A DNA stretch of 64,000 bases, from the NCBI GenBank assembly GCA_030544215.1, contig JARZZO010000008.1, positions 32,589,614 through 32,653,613 on the forward strand, given 5' to 3'. The notes beneath the pieces were generated by a model that did not search any database, had not been told where the DNA came from, and was given only the letters and a program-made list of their open reading frames with translations. The translations under genes were made by a program, and so were the position numbers. Within the stretch, counting starts at the first letter, position 1; every line of letters starts with the position of its first letter. The stretch comes from Zantedeschia hybrid cultivar. Lineage: Eukaryota > Streptophyta > Magnoliopsida > Alismatales > Araceae. Shown in pieces: positions 11,842 to 25,186 of the stretch.

Positions 11842-14800
11842 TGTAAGGATTGAGGTTTCAGATCCGGTTATCGGGTCAATTTCGGGGTCGGATCCCTTGG
11901 TTTGGGCCCTTGTGGGGCAGGGGTCTTATCGCCTGAATGGCGTCGTGTATGGATGACGCCGTTTAGGATACGACCATGGTGTGTCAGTGTACGACCCATC
12001 TTGTCGTCTGAATGACGTCAATCTTGGACGACGCATTTTATGTAGTTTTAGTTTGACCCCGCGAACCCTCCTTCCTTTTCCTCATTCTCTCCATTTCTCT
12101 CTCTCTCCTCCCTCTCCCCTCCGATCCATCCAGTGCCCCTGTAAGGACTGAGGTTTCGGGTTCTGTATTCGGGTCGGGATCGGGTCGGATCCCCTGGTTT
12201 GGACCCCGTGGGGTCTTGTGATTTCTGGCTGAATGGCGTCAGCGCTCGTCGACGCCTTTCAAAAGGCGTCAGGGTGTGTGGACGCCATTTAGGTTGCTGG
12301 TTGTTGTGCCACGTGGACAGTTTTCGGGCCGCGAGAGTACGGCCCCTGTCAGATTTGTCTGAACAGCGTCCAGGTCGGTCGACGCGTTTCAGACTGCGAC
12401 ATCTGCGATGTCAGGGCATGGCGCCAGAGCGTTGTCAGTACGGCCTGTCACATCGTCTGAACGGCGTCCACGGTGGGCGACGCGTTTCAGAGCGGTGTCT
12501 GTACGGCTGTCCTGTCAGACTGATAGGCGTCTGCCTCGATCGACGCGTTTTAGCTTGTTTTGGATAGACCCCGCGAGCCTCCCCTTCTTTCCCCTCATTC
12601 TCACCCTCACACTCTCTCTCTCCTCACCCCCTCCGCCTCTCCGGCGATCTTCCTCCCTTCCCTCCTCTTCTTCCTCTTCCATCACTCCATAGCCTCCCTA
12701 CCTCTCACCTCTACCTCCACCACCTCCTTCGCGGCGTTCCCTTCTCCGGACGGCGGCCGACGTCCCGGCGGAGTGGCGGCGTCCTCGAGGGTACCGGCGG
12801 CGGTCTGCGGTGCGGCGGGTCGGCGGCGAGGAGCTTGGAGGAGTTCAAGAACCGGTAGGGGGACGAACCTTGCATGTGATGTTCGTGTGATTCTCGGCGT
12901 GACGTGATGTATTTGGGGCTAGATTGAGCATGTTTAAGGGGTTTCTTGTGGGAATGGCGGTGTTTGTGATCGTGTTTTCGTAAGCATGATTGTGTGGTTG
13001 AGCTTCTCTCCTTCCCCCTCTGATTTTTGGGTTTTTCGGGGTGCTTGGGGGTTCAAGGGAGAAACCCTCGGTTCGAACCAGGGAACCTGGTTTCTGGCGC
13101 TAAACGGCGTCGTCCCTGGTCGACGCTTTTCAAAGGGCGTCTGGGCAGCACGACGCCTTTTAGAGGCAGAAATCCCCCTGTTCGAGGCTTCTTTGAATTG
13201 AGTTCCTGGTGCTAAAAGACGTCATGGGTGGACGACGCCTTTTAGAAGGACGTCGGGCCACCATGACGCCATTTAGACAGGGAATCGCTCCGCTTGAGGG
13301 CCTGAAATTCTGGGTTTTTATTGTGAATGGCGTCGGTGTATGCGGACGCGTTTCAAATGGCGTCTTTCTATACAGACGCGTTTCAAGCGATAATCTGACG
13401 TTAACTGAACCTGACTGAGGGACTTGAATGGCGTCGACTTAGGTCGACGCGATTCAAGACAGAAGTGTTATATTGCTGGTTTTAGTATGTGTTTCACTGT
13501 GGAAGGTTCTGAGGCAGGTTTTATGTTGTACACTGGGACTGAGGACTTCTGTGTGAGTGGAATTTCAGCATGTTAAATGTGTATGTGTGTCTATACGACT
13601 GTGGATCGATGTGACTGTGATTTACGTTGTCACCATGGACCGATGGGGACAGGGTCATGGTGTCTGTGAGGCTTTGTGCCGTACCGGTGGGAGAAGGGGT
13701 ACATGTGTGTTTTGCCTTTGGCTGAGGGAAGCAGAACCACCTTGAGCCCGTCGGGCCGGAGAAGCTGGTGCGCTATCCGAGGGGTTGCTGCTTGGTCTCA
13801 GCGGGTCGGGGTTTCTCTGTTTGTCGTGACAGCTTCCGGCGCGTTTCTTGCTGTGGAGCTGGTACTGGAGGGAGTTGGTTTACCCTTTAGCCACTGGGCC
13901 TGATGTGACCTTTGATCAAGGTTACGAGTGGTACCCTTAGCCCTTTGGCCTGACGCAGCCCGGGAGAGTTGGGTTTGTGGGTAGTTCCTGTAGCTTCGGC
14001 TTGACGGGGGTTCGCCGGTCCCCAGGGCCCTCCTGGAAGCGCTGAGGCCTAGCGTGGAGGCAATCCGGTGGTAGGACAGTAGTCTAGACTGCTTGTGTGC
14101 ACACGTAGCTGGCAGTGGCGGTACACTGAGTCCAGCTAGTCCTAGTTTGGCTCACTGCCTCACCCTACAGTGCCCCGGAACGTTGTAGGGGTGGACAGGC
14201 GTGAGCAGTGGTGGTAGTGTTGGGAGGCGACGTTTCACTTCGGTCGACTGTGTGGTTTAGTCGCCTTGTGGACTTCGGTCGTGAGACGTGACTCTGTGTT
14301 GAGTTCTTCGGGTGACTCAGCGTTGTTCCTGCTACACTGTCTGTCGTACGTTTCGTACCGGGGTTGCCTGTTGTGTTTACTGCTTTACTTGACTGTTCTA
14401 TATATTACTGTTGCTTCACTTGTGGGTGTGTGAGTGGGAGGCAGGGGATCGGATGATCCCTACTGAGCCCAGTTCTGGTGTGGCTCACTCCCTGCGGTTT
14501 CAGGTGTGGACTTCGAGGCGCAGCGGTAGCGTGGTGTCTTCTTGGTGTACGGACCAGCAGCTGTCTCAGTTCCGGGGTATGCCCCGATGTTGTTGTACTT
14601 TCCTTCTGCCTGTACTTATTTAATTATCGTTGGACATGTAATTATTGTTGGACTGTATACGGACATTGTTATTTTCTTCCCTGCGTACTTGCTTACCTTT
14701 GTAGTCCGTGTGATTGTTATATTTAGCCCTGTTTAGCACTTACTCCTCCAGATGTGTTGTGTGAGATCCGGGTGTGAACCCGTAGTTAATGGGCCGACAT

Positions 14801-16646
14801 CCATTTAGTGACCGGGTCCCCGGTCATAGGATGGCGGGTCGTTACAGCCCCCCTCCCTTTCTCCTTCCTTTCCTCTCCCCATTCTTCCTCTCCCTCCACT
14901 CCATCAACCTTCTAACTTCCACCACTACCACCACCACCTCCTCCGCGGCGCATTTCTCTCCGGATGGCGGCCGATGTCCCGGTGGAGTAACGGTGTCCAC
15001 GGCGGTACCGACGGCGGCTCGTGGCATAGCGGTTCAGCGGCTTGAAGCTCGGAGGAGTTCGAGTAATCGGTAGGGTGACGATCCTCGCAATGTTTTGTTT
15101 AAAACCATGTTTTTCCGCTTTCAAGCATGTTTAAGGGATTTTCATGATGAAAATGCTAATATCACAAAATTAGGAATGGTGGGATTTTATTGGATATTTG
15201 GGTTCTCCTCCTACTCCTCTATTTTATTGCGTTTTTGTGCAATTTAGGGGAGAAATCCCACCTTGTGAGTTTGGGGGAGGCAGAGGGAGAACCTGTCTGT
15301 GAGGGTTAAATGGTGTTTGGGGACAACGATGCCATTTAAAAGGCGGCTTCCACCTACGACGCGATTTATTCTAGATAATAGACTCTATCTCTGGATTGAA
15401 TAGCGTCCAAGGACAGCGACGCCATTCAAATGGCGACCCCTTTGGACGACGCGATTTAGTTCGGATCACCCCGAGGGCTGATTCTGTTTCTGTCATGATT
15501 AGGCGATTAGGGACAACGACACCTTTTAGAAGGTGACTACTTTGCACGACGCGTTTTAGACCATCTGCCGACGCCAGTTTTCGCATGAACCAGTTTAGGG
15601 GTCTTGAATGATGTCGGCCATGGGCGACGCGATTCAAGACAGAATCTCATTAAAGTATGCAATTAATATGCGTTTACATTGTTAGATAGTTTGGATAATT
15701 GCATGTTTGAAAACATACTCGAGGACGATGATTTCTACATGATCGGATCGCAACATGTTGCGTTTTGTGCGATCGTGGGCCTAGAGTGACAGTTGTTAGC
15801 GCTTAGGCACCCTGTGTCGGTGTGAGAGTGACACGGCGCTGGTGTGGGAGTGGTGGGGTGACGCCTAGAGAGAGGGTTACCTGGTGTACCCCGGGGTATA
15901 GCTAGTACCGGTGTGGGAGTGATACATTCGGAGTGTCACTTGTGCTGGGGGAAGCAGAACCACCTGGAGCTTGTTAGGCCGGAGTAGCCAGCGCGCTATC
16001 CGAGGGGTTGCTGTTTGGTCTTAGTGGGTCGATGTTTTCCGCGTGGTTTGTGTGTTTAGCCGAGACGCTAGTTGTGGACTCCGTGGTAGAGTCGTGCATG
16101 TTACTGTTATGAATGCATGTGTTTCATATCGAAGTCTGGAAGTTGTGTTTACTGCTTTATTTATTTAAATTGCCTATATTTGTGTTATTGCACTTGTGGG
16201 TGTGTGAGTGGGTGGTGGGGATCGAAGGATCCCTACTGAGTCTTTTTCGATGAGACTTACCTCTGCGGTTTTCAGGTGAGGGTTCTACACAGGCGTAGCG
16301 AGGAGAGTGTTGGCTTGGGTTGCGCGCCAGCAACCGCTGTTCTGGGGTATGCCCCAATGTAGTTGTTATTTTCTTTTCTGGCCTGTACGCTTAATTATTT
16401 TATTTTCTGGCTTGTACGCTTAATTATTTCTTTTTTGTTGGAATATATAATTAATTGTTGAGTCAAGTCGAATTGTAATAATTTTTAATTTCTGCACTTC
16501 TTTCACGATTCGATGTGATGTGGTTGTTTAGCTTAGTTTATCATTCATTTTCCAGACTTATCGAGATCCTGGTTTGGCTCCAAATTTAACGATTCGGTAC
16601 CCATTTAGTAATCGGATCCCCGATTATAGGGTGGCGGGTCGTTACA
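11842..16646 (+). mobile_element. Solo LTR (subfamily A), itself interrupted
   Basis: It starts TGTAAGGATTGAGG and ends GGGTCGTTACA, with target duplication CCTTT on both sides (11837-11841 and 16647-16651). Its own sequence is 11842-12139 plus 14852-16646, about 2.09 kb, the rest being a younger LTR of the same family. It inserted close to or within the Transposase_24 gene remnant. The inverted-repeat unit at 15603-15638 keeps the 36-bp spacing seen in the young copies but with four arm mismatches. Confidence 0.92.
12140..14846 (+). mobile_element. Solo LTR (subfamily B) nested in the 11842 LTR
   Basis: It starts TGTAAGGACTGAGG and ends GGCGGGTCGTTACA, with target duplication GCCCC (12135-12139 and 14847-14851). 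At 2707 bp it is very close to the 2742-bp LTRs of the gag-only element at 37325-44380, so it belongs to the young subfamily. It holds the full set of GGCGTC/GACGC inverted repeats (about 12233-12550 and 13100-13458). Confidence 0.93.
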
Positions 16647-16740
16647 CCTTTAATCCGCTATATTCCATGAATGTCGCTCTTATTTTAGTAAGGAAGTTGA
16701 TTTATGCTCCATAGTGAGCTAATAACAAAATAACTTTGGC

Positions 16741-17625
16741 TTTGATGCAAAAAGTTGGAGGGCAATGCTTAACACTAACAAAGATGATGTGTGGGAATAT
16801 ATTAAGGTGAAATTTTCTTCACACTTACATTATTTTTTGTCAAGTTATATATTGCCCTAACCTTTTAAATGTACAATGTAGAGAAAATACGATATACTTG
16901 AGTACACAAGGGAGTGGGTAATGAAGGACCTAAATCAGAAATGGAGATCATGGAAGCAAGAGCTGAAGAATAAATATTTCATTCCTACCTTGAAGGTAAC
17001 TCAACAAAAACTTCCAACAGATCCACGTGTGAATGAAGCACAATGGAGAAGAGTTGTGGTTATATGGTGCATGAAAAGTTGGTAGGTAATAAGCTGATCT
17101 AAATGTAAAAGTTATATTTTTTAGCATATAAGTTTATCACGTTTACTTACATTTTTTGTGTGGAGTATTTTTATAGAGATGTAGTGAGATTAATAAAGAA
17201 AACAAAAAGAAGCATACGCTATTTCATTGTGCTGGAACGAAAAGTTTTGCCGATATCAATGAAGAGGAAGTAAATGTTAAAAACTTCAAATCCTTAGATT
17301 TAGATTTCAATTCAACTTATTTGGTATGAAAATTGTCTCACTTATATTTAATCATTTTCTTCCTTACAGAAAGAAAAAAATGAGTTGCACTAGATCATAG
17401 GGACTTATTTATTAAGACCCGTATAAAAAAAATGGTCAACCGGTTAACGACGACTGTGCAGCCATGAAGTATGACATAGACATGTGAATTGTAATTTTGC
17501 ATATAAATTTTATACTTGATTATGTTAATTTTACTATTCATCATTGCAGACAAAACTTCAAGCTTAGAAAATATGCAACCACCAATCTGCTGTGAAGCCT
17601 TTATTGCCGCAGTAGATGATGTCTA
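16741..17625 (+). pseudogene. Transposase_24 (Ptta/En/Spm-type) gene remnant, part 1
   Basis: Candidate exons are 16741-16806, 16882-17081, 17185-17323, about 17370-17475 and 17550-17625. The first three have compatible splice phases. They encode the features of plant PF03004 proteins: a W-rich segment (DLNQKWRSWKQELK), a QW..VV..W block, and the hallmark SEINKEN-like segment followed by a K-rich stretch and CAGTKSFADINEE, here with Cys at the first position. The fourth exon needs one frame correction to read KKNGQPVNDDCAA-like sequence and contains a stop. The last exon stops at the Copia insertion (TSD GTCTA, 17621-17625) and resumes at 26846. Such proteins derive from CACTA-type transposons; whether this was a transposon or a domesticated host gene is unknown. 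Confidence 0.65.
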
Positions 17626-19207
17626 TGATAGATATAGGTGGCCTCTAAGCCAATCACGAGGTACCTATTTCAATTTGGTTCAATATTAAGTGTCATGTAT
17701 ATTTCATTATGTAGATTGGCGTGTTTATTATTATTGCGCATAATGAAGTCCATGAATGTGTGCGACGGTCATCGGATTATGATGAGATCATAATAATGAG
17801 ACCAATGATCTATAAACATATATTCTGAACTGTTCCTAGTCGTAGGATGTTTGAAGAGGACATCAAACATCCGGTAAGACTAGTACAGGTTATTCCAGCT
17901 CATATGATGAGGGTGATTGATGTCGTTAGTCACATGTGTGGAGACACAATGGTGAACCTGTAGGTGCTCATTGGAGAATGAGTTCATTGAATTGATCCGA
18001 TATGAATCGCCGAATGGTAATTTACCTGACTGTCAACCGGCTTGATTTATCGTCACAGTGGCGTGGTTGGTCCTTAGACTTGAAACACCAAAGACACCTT
18101 GTCGGTGGACTTCTGGGCTTTGACCTTGGCTTACAAATCCCTATATACAGGATTTCTAATAGTCAAGGATTGAGTTCAGTGGAAGACCTTCGAAGGTGAT
18201 TGTGTGTTCAATAGAGGATCGTTCACTCTCAAGTAATTGGAGAGAAAATGTTCTAGAATAGATCCGCAGGAGTTTCTAGCCAGAGTAGACACAATATCAG
18301 AAAAGGTGTTTTCGGATATTGTACAGCGGAGTCTGATTCAAATGAGTTGACCATCTAGGGTTTGACAGTTGACCATATCCTAGGTTAACTCAAGAGTATT
18401 GTGCGAACGAAGGATTATAGCCATGCGTTAATTGTGGACGGACAGGTTCTATGAGTCGGTTGCTGAACCCCATTACCTTCCGGGATCATGCGGTGTTGCT
18501 TGGCACCCAACTTGATCGGAAGTTTGATCGAATTTACATAAGATGTTAATTTGATTTAGTAATTAATTAAATATTTGATATTAATTAATTACTATAAGTC
18601 AAACTAGTTATTGGACTTAACGGGCTAAAAACTGGACTGGTTAATGGGCCTAGAGGGTCACACGCAAACAAAATCTCAATCGGTGGTACTTAAGTGGGAT
18701 TTATATTAACTCGGAGACTTTTATGAAAAGTCGCATTGCCTTAATATATATAAACATGCTGTTGAGAAACCCTGGGCCAAGGTCCAAGAGCTCTCAAGGC
18801 TGGCCATTCCCCCCTCTCTCTCCTCCTCCTCTAGGTGTCCTGTTCGAGGCATCGGGAGACTCCCGTCTTCGCCATGCGCATTTCCCAAGAGTCGGGAATT
18901 CCCGTCTGGATGATCTGGACACCGTTGCGGCGAGGATTCTTCAACGAGCGAGTTGATCTACACGACGGAGCGAGGATGAACCATCGCGGAGGATTGCGTG
19001 GATACTGTTGGAGGTCGGACGTTTGTGCAGCTAGTGGCATCGCCTCGACGGAACCGAATTGGTCACAGATTCGAATCCGCGCAAGGTGATGAGATCACAA
19101 CCATGTTTTTTATTTCTGTTTTTGTTCCGAAACGGATCAGCGGGCATCGGGCGGGATTTTGTTTGTTGCTTCTGCTGCATTCTTCACGCCCCGCCAGGTT
19201 CCCAACA
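17626..19207 (+). repeat. 5' LTR of the decayed Copia element
   Basis: It begins TGATAGATATAGGTGGCC and ends GGTTCCCAACA, directly followed by the PBS. Length is 1582 bp. The small frames in it are not genes. Confidence 0.9.
18743..18755 (+). promoter_or_regulatory. LTR TATA box
   Basis: TTAATATATATAAAC sits upstream of a CT-rich leader at the position expected for the LTR promoter. The matching site in the 3' LTR has expanded into a microsatellite. Confidence 0.55.
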
Positions 19208-19208
19208 G

Positions 19209-19220
19209 TGGTATCAGAGC
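19209..19220 (+). other. Primer binding site
   Basis: TGGTATCAGAGC begins two bases after the LTR end. It is the usual initiator-methionine tRNA primer site of plant Copia elements. Confidence 0.9.
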
Positions 19221-21657
19221 CAGGTTGCGTTCTGATCCGTTTTAGGACAACAAAATTAGGATTATAAAATAAATTCCATATTGTATTTATTATTCTCTCG
19301 CAGAAATCCTTCTTGAAATGAACATACGATGTTCGATTTATTTTTTATGGAGAAATTCGTATTTATTTGGGGTTTTTCCGATTATGTTCTTCATAAAGAT
19401 GAAGAACCAAATTAATGGGCTTCGGAGTGAGTTCCATGATGGTTTGACACCACTATAACCTCGCTGGTATAACCAGCTGACCCTCCTTGACCCTGGAAGA
19501 TCAAGGTTGTGGCCAACGGCCGGTGGTGGATCCTCCCTTCTCTCTTATTTTTCAAATTGGAACTTTTGGGAGGGGGGGGGGGGGGGGGGGGGAACTACGG
19601 TTTTAGACCCATTAATCTTGAATTTGGGGGGCTTACCAGCGGAAGGTGGACGCCGACCTGCCACCGCCGGCACCGGGGACGAAGGGGACACCCCCCCGGC
19701 CACTTTCGGCCGACCCCCGCCGCTGGCGCCGACGGCAGCGCCGCTCAAAAACCACCAACCAGAAAGAAGGGGGGGCAAACCGTAGCGGGCGGATTGCTGG
19801 CCAAGCACCTGGACCCCGAGCGGCCCGACTGGTTTAATAAGGCGGGCTTGGGGCTTTGCCTGGGCGCGCCCTGGTCCAGGGTTGGTCAAGCCCAGGCCCG
19901 GGCCAATGGCTAGCCTGGCTCGAGCCAGCGACCTGGACCGGGTCAGCTAGACTAGAGCCCTAGCCCAATGGCCGAGCCCATTTAATCCCTAACCCTTTAA
20001 ACCCTGAACCCTTTTATTAAAATAAAACCCCACCCTTATTAATTGAAAATTCAAATTTATTATTATTTAAAATATGTTTTGAACTTAAATTTTAATTTTC
20101 AGTTTATAAAGGGAATTCTTTTTAAGATATGATCATAAATAAGATAAATATAATTTTAAGAAGTGTTCTTAAAATAGTTTAACAATTGTTGTTAAATAAT
20201 TTTATTTAAGATGTGAAGGATTCAACAGAGGGGATTAGATATTTAATTTCCTAACAATAGTTGTTTTGAAATTATTTTTAATTAAGAGACACTTAATAAA
20301 AGGTTGTTAAGTGGTTAATTAATTTTTTATAATTGTTATAATAAGGTTAACTATTTCTTGAGATTGAACCTTAATAAAATATATTAAAGATTAATTAAGT
20401 CCTAATAATGGTTATTAAGATAATTAATTTTCTTAATGATATCTTAATTAATTTTTTTTTTTTTTAAAGATCTAACCTAGTTAATATAATCTTTTAATAA
20501 AAGTTATTAAGAAATTAAATTGAGTCTAATTGTTAGACTAATTTTAATTAAAAATATTCTAATTAATATTTCTTAATAATTATTATTGAGAAGTTTTTTT
20601 AAATAAAGAGATTTTTAACAAAGAGTTGTTAAGTAATTGATATTGGAATTATAAATTCTTTAATAAGAGTTATTAAAGAATTTTAATTCAATTAAAATGT
20701 TAGATTATTTTACATTAATAATTATTGTTAATGTGATATAGATTAATCTAAGTATTAGATTAATTAATTTAGAAATGTTCTAAATTATGCATGAAATATT
20801 TTAGAATTTTAATTTTAGTTTTGAGTGCACATGTTAATGTGTTTTAATACTTTAAATTAGATTTAAATGCATGATAGAAAATGAGATTTTCGAAAATTCA
20901 AATTATCCAATTTTGATTGGTACCTAAGTTTTGAGAAAAGCAAAACTATTATTTTTAAAAGTTTTATCCTTTATGTGATGTGCTTTATCATATGTGGATG
21001 GTTAAAATTTGAAGTGGTCATAGACATGCAGTTTGTTTATTTCATATAATGTGATGGTATGTAGTTTGTGTGAATCATTTTAGAATTTGAGTGGGTTAAT
21101 TAATTGTTAATTAATGAGGCCTGTGTGCCTCCCTCTCTCTCTCATTCCAATGTAATTCTATCTTCCTCCATTATTGTAGTCGGCCATAAGACTTTCTCTT
21201 ACAATGAATATATATTTGAAAATGTTTCAAAATTCAAATATTGTTTGTAATTGATCGCGCCACCTGACGAGAGGCGAGGATGATCCACAAGTACAACGAG
21301 GAAGGCAATAGGAGATAAGATCACTAATGCATGTGTGTTTGCATATGTTAATTATATAATTGTTATATAGTTGTGGTGATTAATTATATGGCTCTAGTTA
21401 ATCACCGTGTTGTCCATGACCACATAACGAACATATATGGTTAGTGTATATTTTTCTTTTGATTATGAATAAATTATTATTATCTAGGTATAACTAAATA
21501 TATATGCGATATATTTATAAACTATCACCTAGGTAGATACCAAGATAAAAGTTATCTAAAACCCTCGCTAAAGTTTAAGCCGTAACGTGAGTAGTTGAGA
21601 ACTTACCGCGTGGTCTTCCAGCGTTATAGTCATAGGACTCAAATTATCTTAGGCAGG
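19221..21657 (+). other. Copia leader: GC-rich block then AT-rich block
   Basis: A G21 run (about 19572-19592) and a GC-rich block (19640-19960) are followed by about 1 kb of extremely AT-rich sequence (20030-21120) built from TTAATTA-like words. The minus-strand relative shows the same order (GC block 57530-57850, AT block 57050-57480). Frames over the GC block are shadows. Confidence 0.6.
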
Positions 21658-21963
21658 TTTGTTGTGCTACCACAAGGCCTGTTTAATTATGAGGAGAGAC
21701 TCTAGCTATGACATAAGATGCCTTTTGATCGAAGTAGAGGAACCATGTAGTCTTGTTGTGCTATCCACAAGGGTTGCATGCAAATCTATGCCCGTCTCGT
21801 AACGCTGGTAATGCTTAGACCAGAAGTAATGATTTGTTGTGCTATCCACAAGGCCATTAAATCTCTGGGGACCAAAACCATGATCAGATGTTGCAAAGAG
21901 TTGCAAGTCCCATGAGATGGGTACTCTTTAATTGTAGTATAGTTTGTTGTGCTATCCACAAGA
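21658..21963 (+). repeat. Four copies of a TTTGTTGTGCTATCCACAAGG motif
   Basis: Copies lie at 21658-21677, 21752-21773, 21833-21853 and 21943-21963. Each can fold as a 5-bp stem TTGTG/CACAA with a 4- or 5-base loop. The same motif occurs four times, in the same sense and at similar spacing, in the leader of the Copia element at 50386-59840. Confidence 0.85.
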
Positions 21964-22140
21964 CTTGACTACAAGTCATTGAGATTCTGATCCTTGCTAA
22001 GAGACCATCGGAGTCTCTCATTCTGTGTACCTGAGAGTTATACAGTCCGCTGAAAAATAATAAAAAATAATTCAAAATAAAAGTCCATAATTGAATTATA
22101 AGAATTGTCTGTTTAAATCATTTATTTCCTCTATTAACTA

Positions 22141-25100
22141 AAATGTCGTCAGTTAATCTGAGACTTGCCATATAAGATGCCAATACTTCTCAAATTCAGA
22201 TTGGCAAAAGGACTTTGAAGAATGTCTTCAGAGGCATATGATAGCCACTATCCTAGTCAGATCTCTGAGATGAAATCAAGAAGAAGAGATATTCATGGTA
22301 TGTCTTTGAGAAAGGCTAGAGATAAGATCTTAAACGATCGAACCTACACCTGAGAAGGATAAAGGAAAGTCAGCTGAAAGTGAGAAGGAGTAGTTCTCCC
22401 ACTACAATCAATATAAGGATATTGGTAAGGGCAAAAAGAATATGAAACTTGTAAAAAAGTTTCATATATTCTTATTATAAACTTTTTGCATGTATTGGAG
22501 AATTAGCGTCTTCAATATGAGATATTGGAAATGATTCTTAGATCTGTAATAGTGTGCATACTTAGATAAGCAAAACAAGAGCGAGAGTATGAAAGAGTTG
22601 AGTTAGACTCAACAATGGTTCAAAAGATGCATAGGTTATTATCAGACAATAAATCTTGGTACATCTTTAAAAGACTAATATGAAATTAAATAATTGTTAT
22701 TTAGTTAAGAATTTTAAAAGTGAATAAGATTGACTGAAAAGGAACAAGCGTTGTTCCATAACGTTTTAAAAATAAAATAAAAGATTTAAAACCAACCAAT
22801 GCACTATAGGTTCTTGATGTGACATATCATGTGATGAATGTTCACAAGTCTCTAATAGAAATGAACTGTGTAAATTATGATTATCTATGGTATTGTACAT
22901 TAGGATGTATAATAAGAAATTATTGGAGCTCATATATATTGATGTAAATAGTCCAATATCTTCTTAAGGCCAAAGATAATCACTTCTATTGACTTACCTT
23001 AATAGTTTTCTCTTTGAAAGATTCGACTATGTGTACTTGCTGAAGTACTAGTCGAATGCATCTTAGAGGTTAAGGTATAAAAGATCAAGATGAAGTGACT
23101 AATTGAAAAGAGTATCAAAATTCTTTGATTTGATCAAAGAAATTAATACGTGAGTACATAATTCACATAAATTATTAAAAGGATAATTGTATCATCTCTT
23201 GATAAATCCTCATTGTATATCATAACAATATGATATAATGAGGAATAACACTTTATTGGATATAATGTTATATGTAATAAAATTTGTCTAATTCTAATAT
23301 TCTTGTAAATATGAGTATGAACATTAGATGTCCATACTTTATATATGGCTCCAAATAAGTCAGTATATCCATATATGATATGGAGATGCGATAATTCATA
23401 TCAGATGTTAGCTATAAACAAATATGATTTTAAGGATGTTAAAGTCAAGTTATGTCCTAGTCGTTTGGAAAAGACATAATCCAAATAAGTTTGATCTAAA
23501 AAGGACACGGCGTAATGTGAATTTGTGAGATATCCAAAGAGTTTGGACATTACTTTTATTGGCCAGGCGATAATAGAATAATTATCGTACTGAAAGTTGT
23601 CTTCTATAACGAGGAACATGTCCTCAAAGAAGACAATGTGAGTTAATAAAACTAGAAGATGTTCTAAACTCACAAATTAACACAAGATTATTAGATAATC
23701 TTCGAATGTTTAGAACCATTCATAATACACATAGGAGAGAATCGTAGATTTTGAGATTCTCTCAATGGCTAGTCTAATATATTTGACATATCAGATATAG
23801 CAAAATGAGAGGAGCTTAAAGATGTAGATTATGATCCTAAATTTATGAGGAATAATTATAACTTTGAAATTGGGAAGAAATTACGAGTTCTAAGCTATAG
23901 TCCATCACACCTATTAAGTTCGGAACTTGATAGTATTGCTTAAGGATATTGTACCTCTCAGAAGCAAGTTAAATCTTTAGAATAAAGATTAGTACAAATA
24001 GACTACTTAAAACTTATATGGTAATCTAAAAGAAATGGTCATGATCAAAGTGTTGACTTGGACAAGTTTTCCTTAGCGATTACTAAAATAAGTTTATTAA
24101 AATTTTACTCGCCAATACTGCCTGTCATGATGATGAAATGACAGTTGGATATTAAAAGCATTCCCTCAATGTGATTGAAGAAAAGATATATATGATACAA
24201 CTTTAAAGCTTTTAGAATATCCAAGAAGCAAGTTATGGTTCAAAAATTATTTTTGAATCAAACTAAAGCTTCCCAGAGTTGCAATAAGAGTTTTGACTTA
24301 ATGGTCAAACACTCAGTGATCATTAAGAATGATCACGGATTGTGTGTGTACAAGGAGGTCAGTGGGAGCACAGTCGTATTAGTAATGCTTTGTGATAATA
24401 ACATCAAAGTCATTGAAAATAAAATCAGGATATTACTATTAGTAAAAGTATTATTAACCATGTTTTCTTCTATAATGGGTTTGGTTATAACATCCCACGT
24501 ATTGGAGATACGAATCTATTAAGATAGATCGATGAGGATGTTACCTTAAACTGTATGCAAAAAATGTTCGACATAAATTCCATAATAAATCTCAATTGTT
24601 GAGATATGGAATTTATTTTTTTAAAGAAAGGTTCCTTGAAGGATACAGGAAAACCTTGATAGAAGGAATGAAACATAACACTAAGTACTTGAGAAGTGCT
24701 AAGGATGCATTCCTGTATATGGAGAGGATGATTTGAAACAATGACTCAAATTTCAAATCAAATATGGGTTTAACCTTCTAATAAGAAAAGAATGGATTTG
24801 AAGGATTCAAATCTAGAATTCGATATTAAGATGACGACATTAACAAGTGATACTGTTATTGGAACAATATGGATAAAAGAGTTCATTCTTGAACTAAATG
24901 TAGTTGTAAAAGGTCTCCAATCTCATCCCATTGTTGTAGGACAACAGTGGGAGCAATCAATTTTGTGGTCGAGCCATAGTCTCATCAGAAGTTGTAGAAC
25001 ATTCTGAGGCTCTTTCACAAGTCTAGAGACAAAAAATTAAGAGAAATAACTTAATGGAAATTATTCAATTTATGAATGATTTAGTAGATCCTAGACCAAA
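22141..25100 (+). pseudogene. Decayed Copia gag-pol
   Basis: The region is full of stops and indels, but order and motifs survive. An integrase C-terminal segment lies around 23290-23560 (a KRHNPNKFDLK-like stretch equals the KRHDPDKLDSR block of the better copy). A reverse transcriptase segment lies at 24235-24440 (QTKASQSCNKSFD, then a KNDHGLCVYK block, then CDNN where YVDD is expected). A possible RNase H end lies around 24830-24980. Gag-like fragments lie upstream (22560-22900). It cannot encode a product. Confidence 0.75.
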
Positions 25101-25186
25101 TCTTAGTCACATATTTGATGTAAGCATCACTTAGATTTGATAGAGATCAAATGCGAAGGTTATTGGCTTGAGTCCAAGTAGGAGAT

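Noticed and set aside
19509..19913. 134-residue G/P-rich frame after the G21 run
   Set aside because: Low-complexity frame in the Copia leader; several frames on both strands are equally open.
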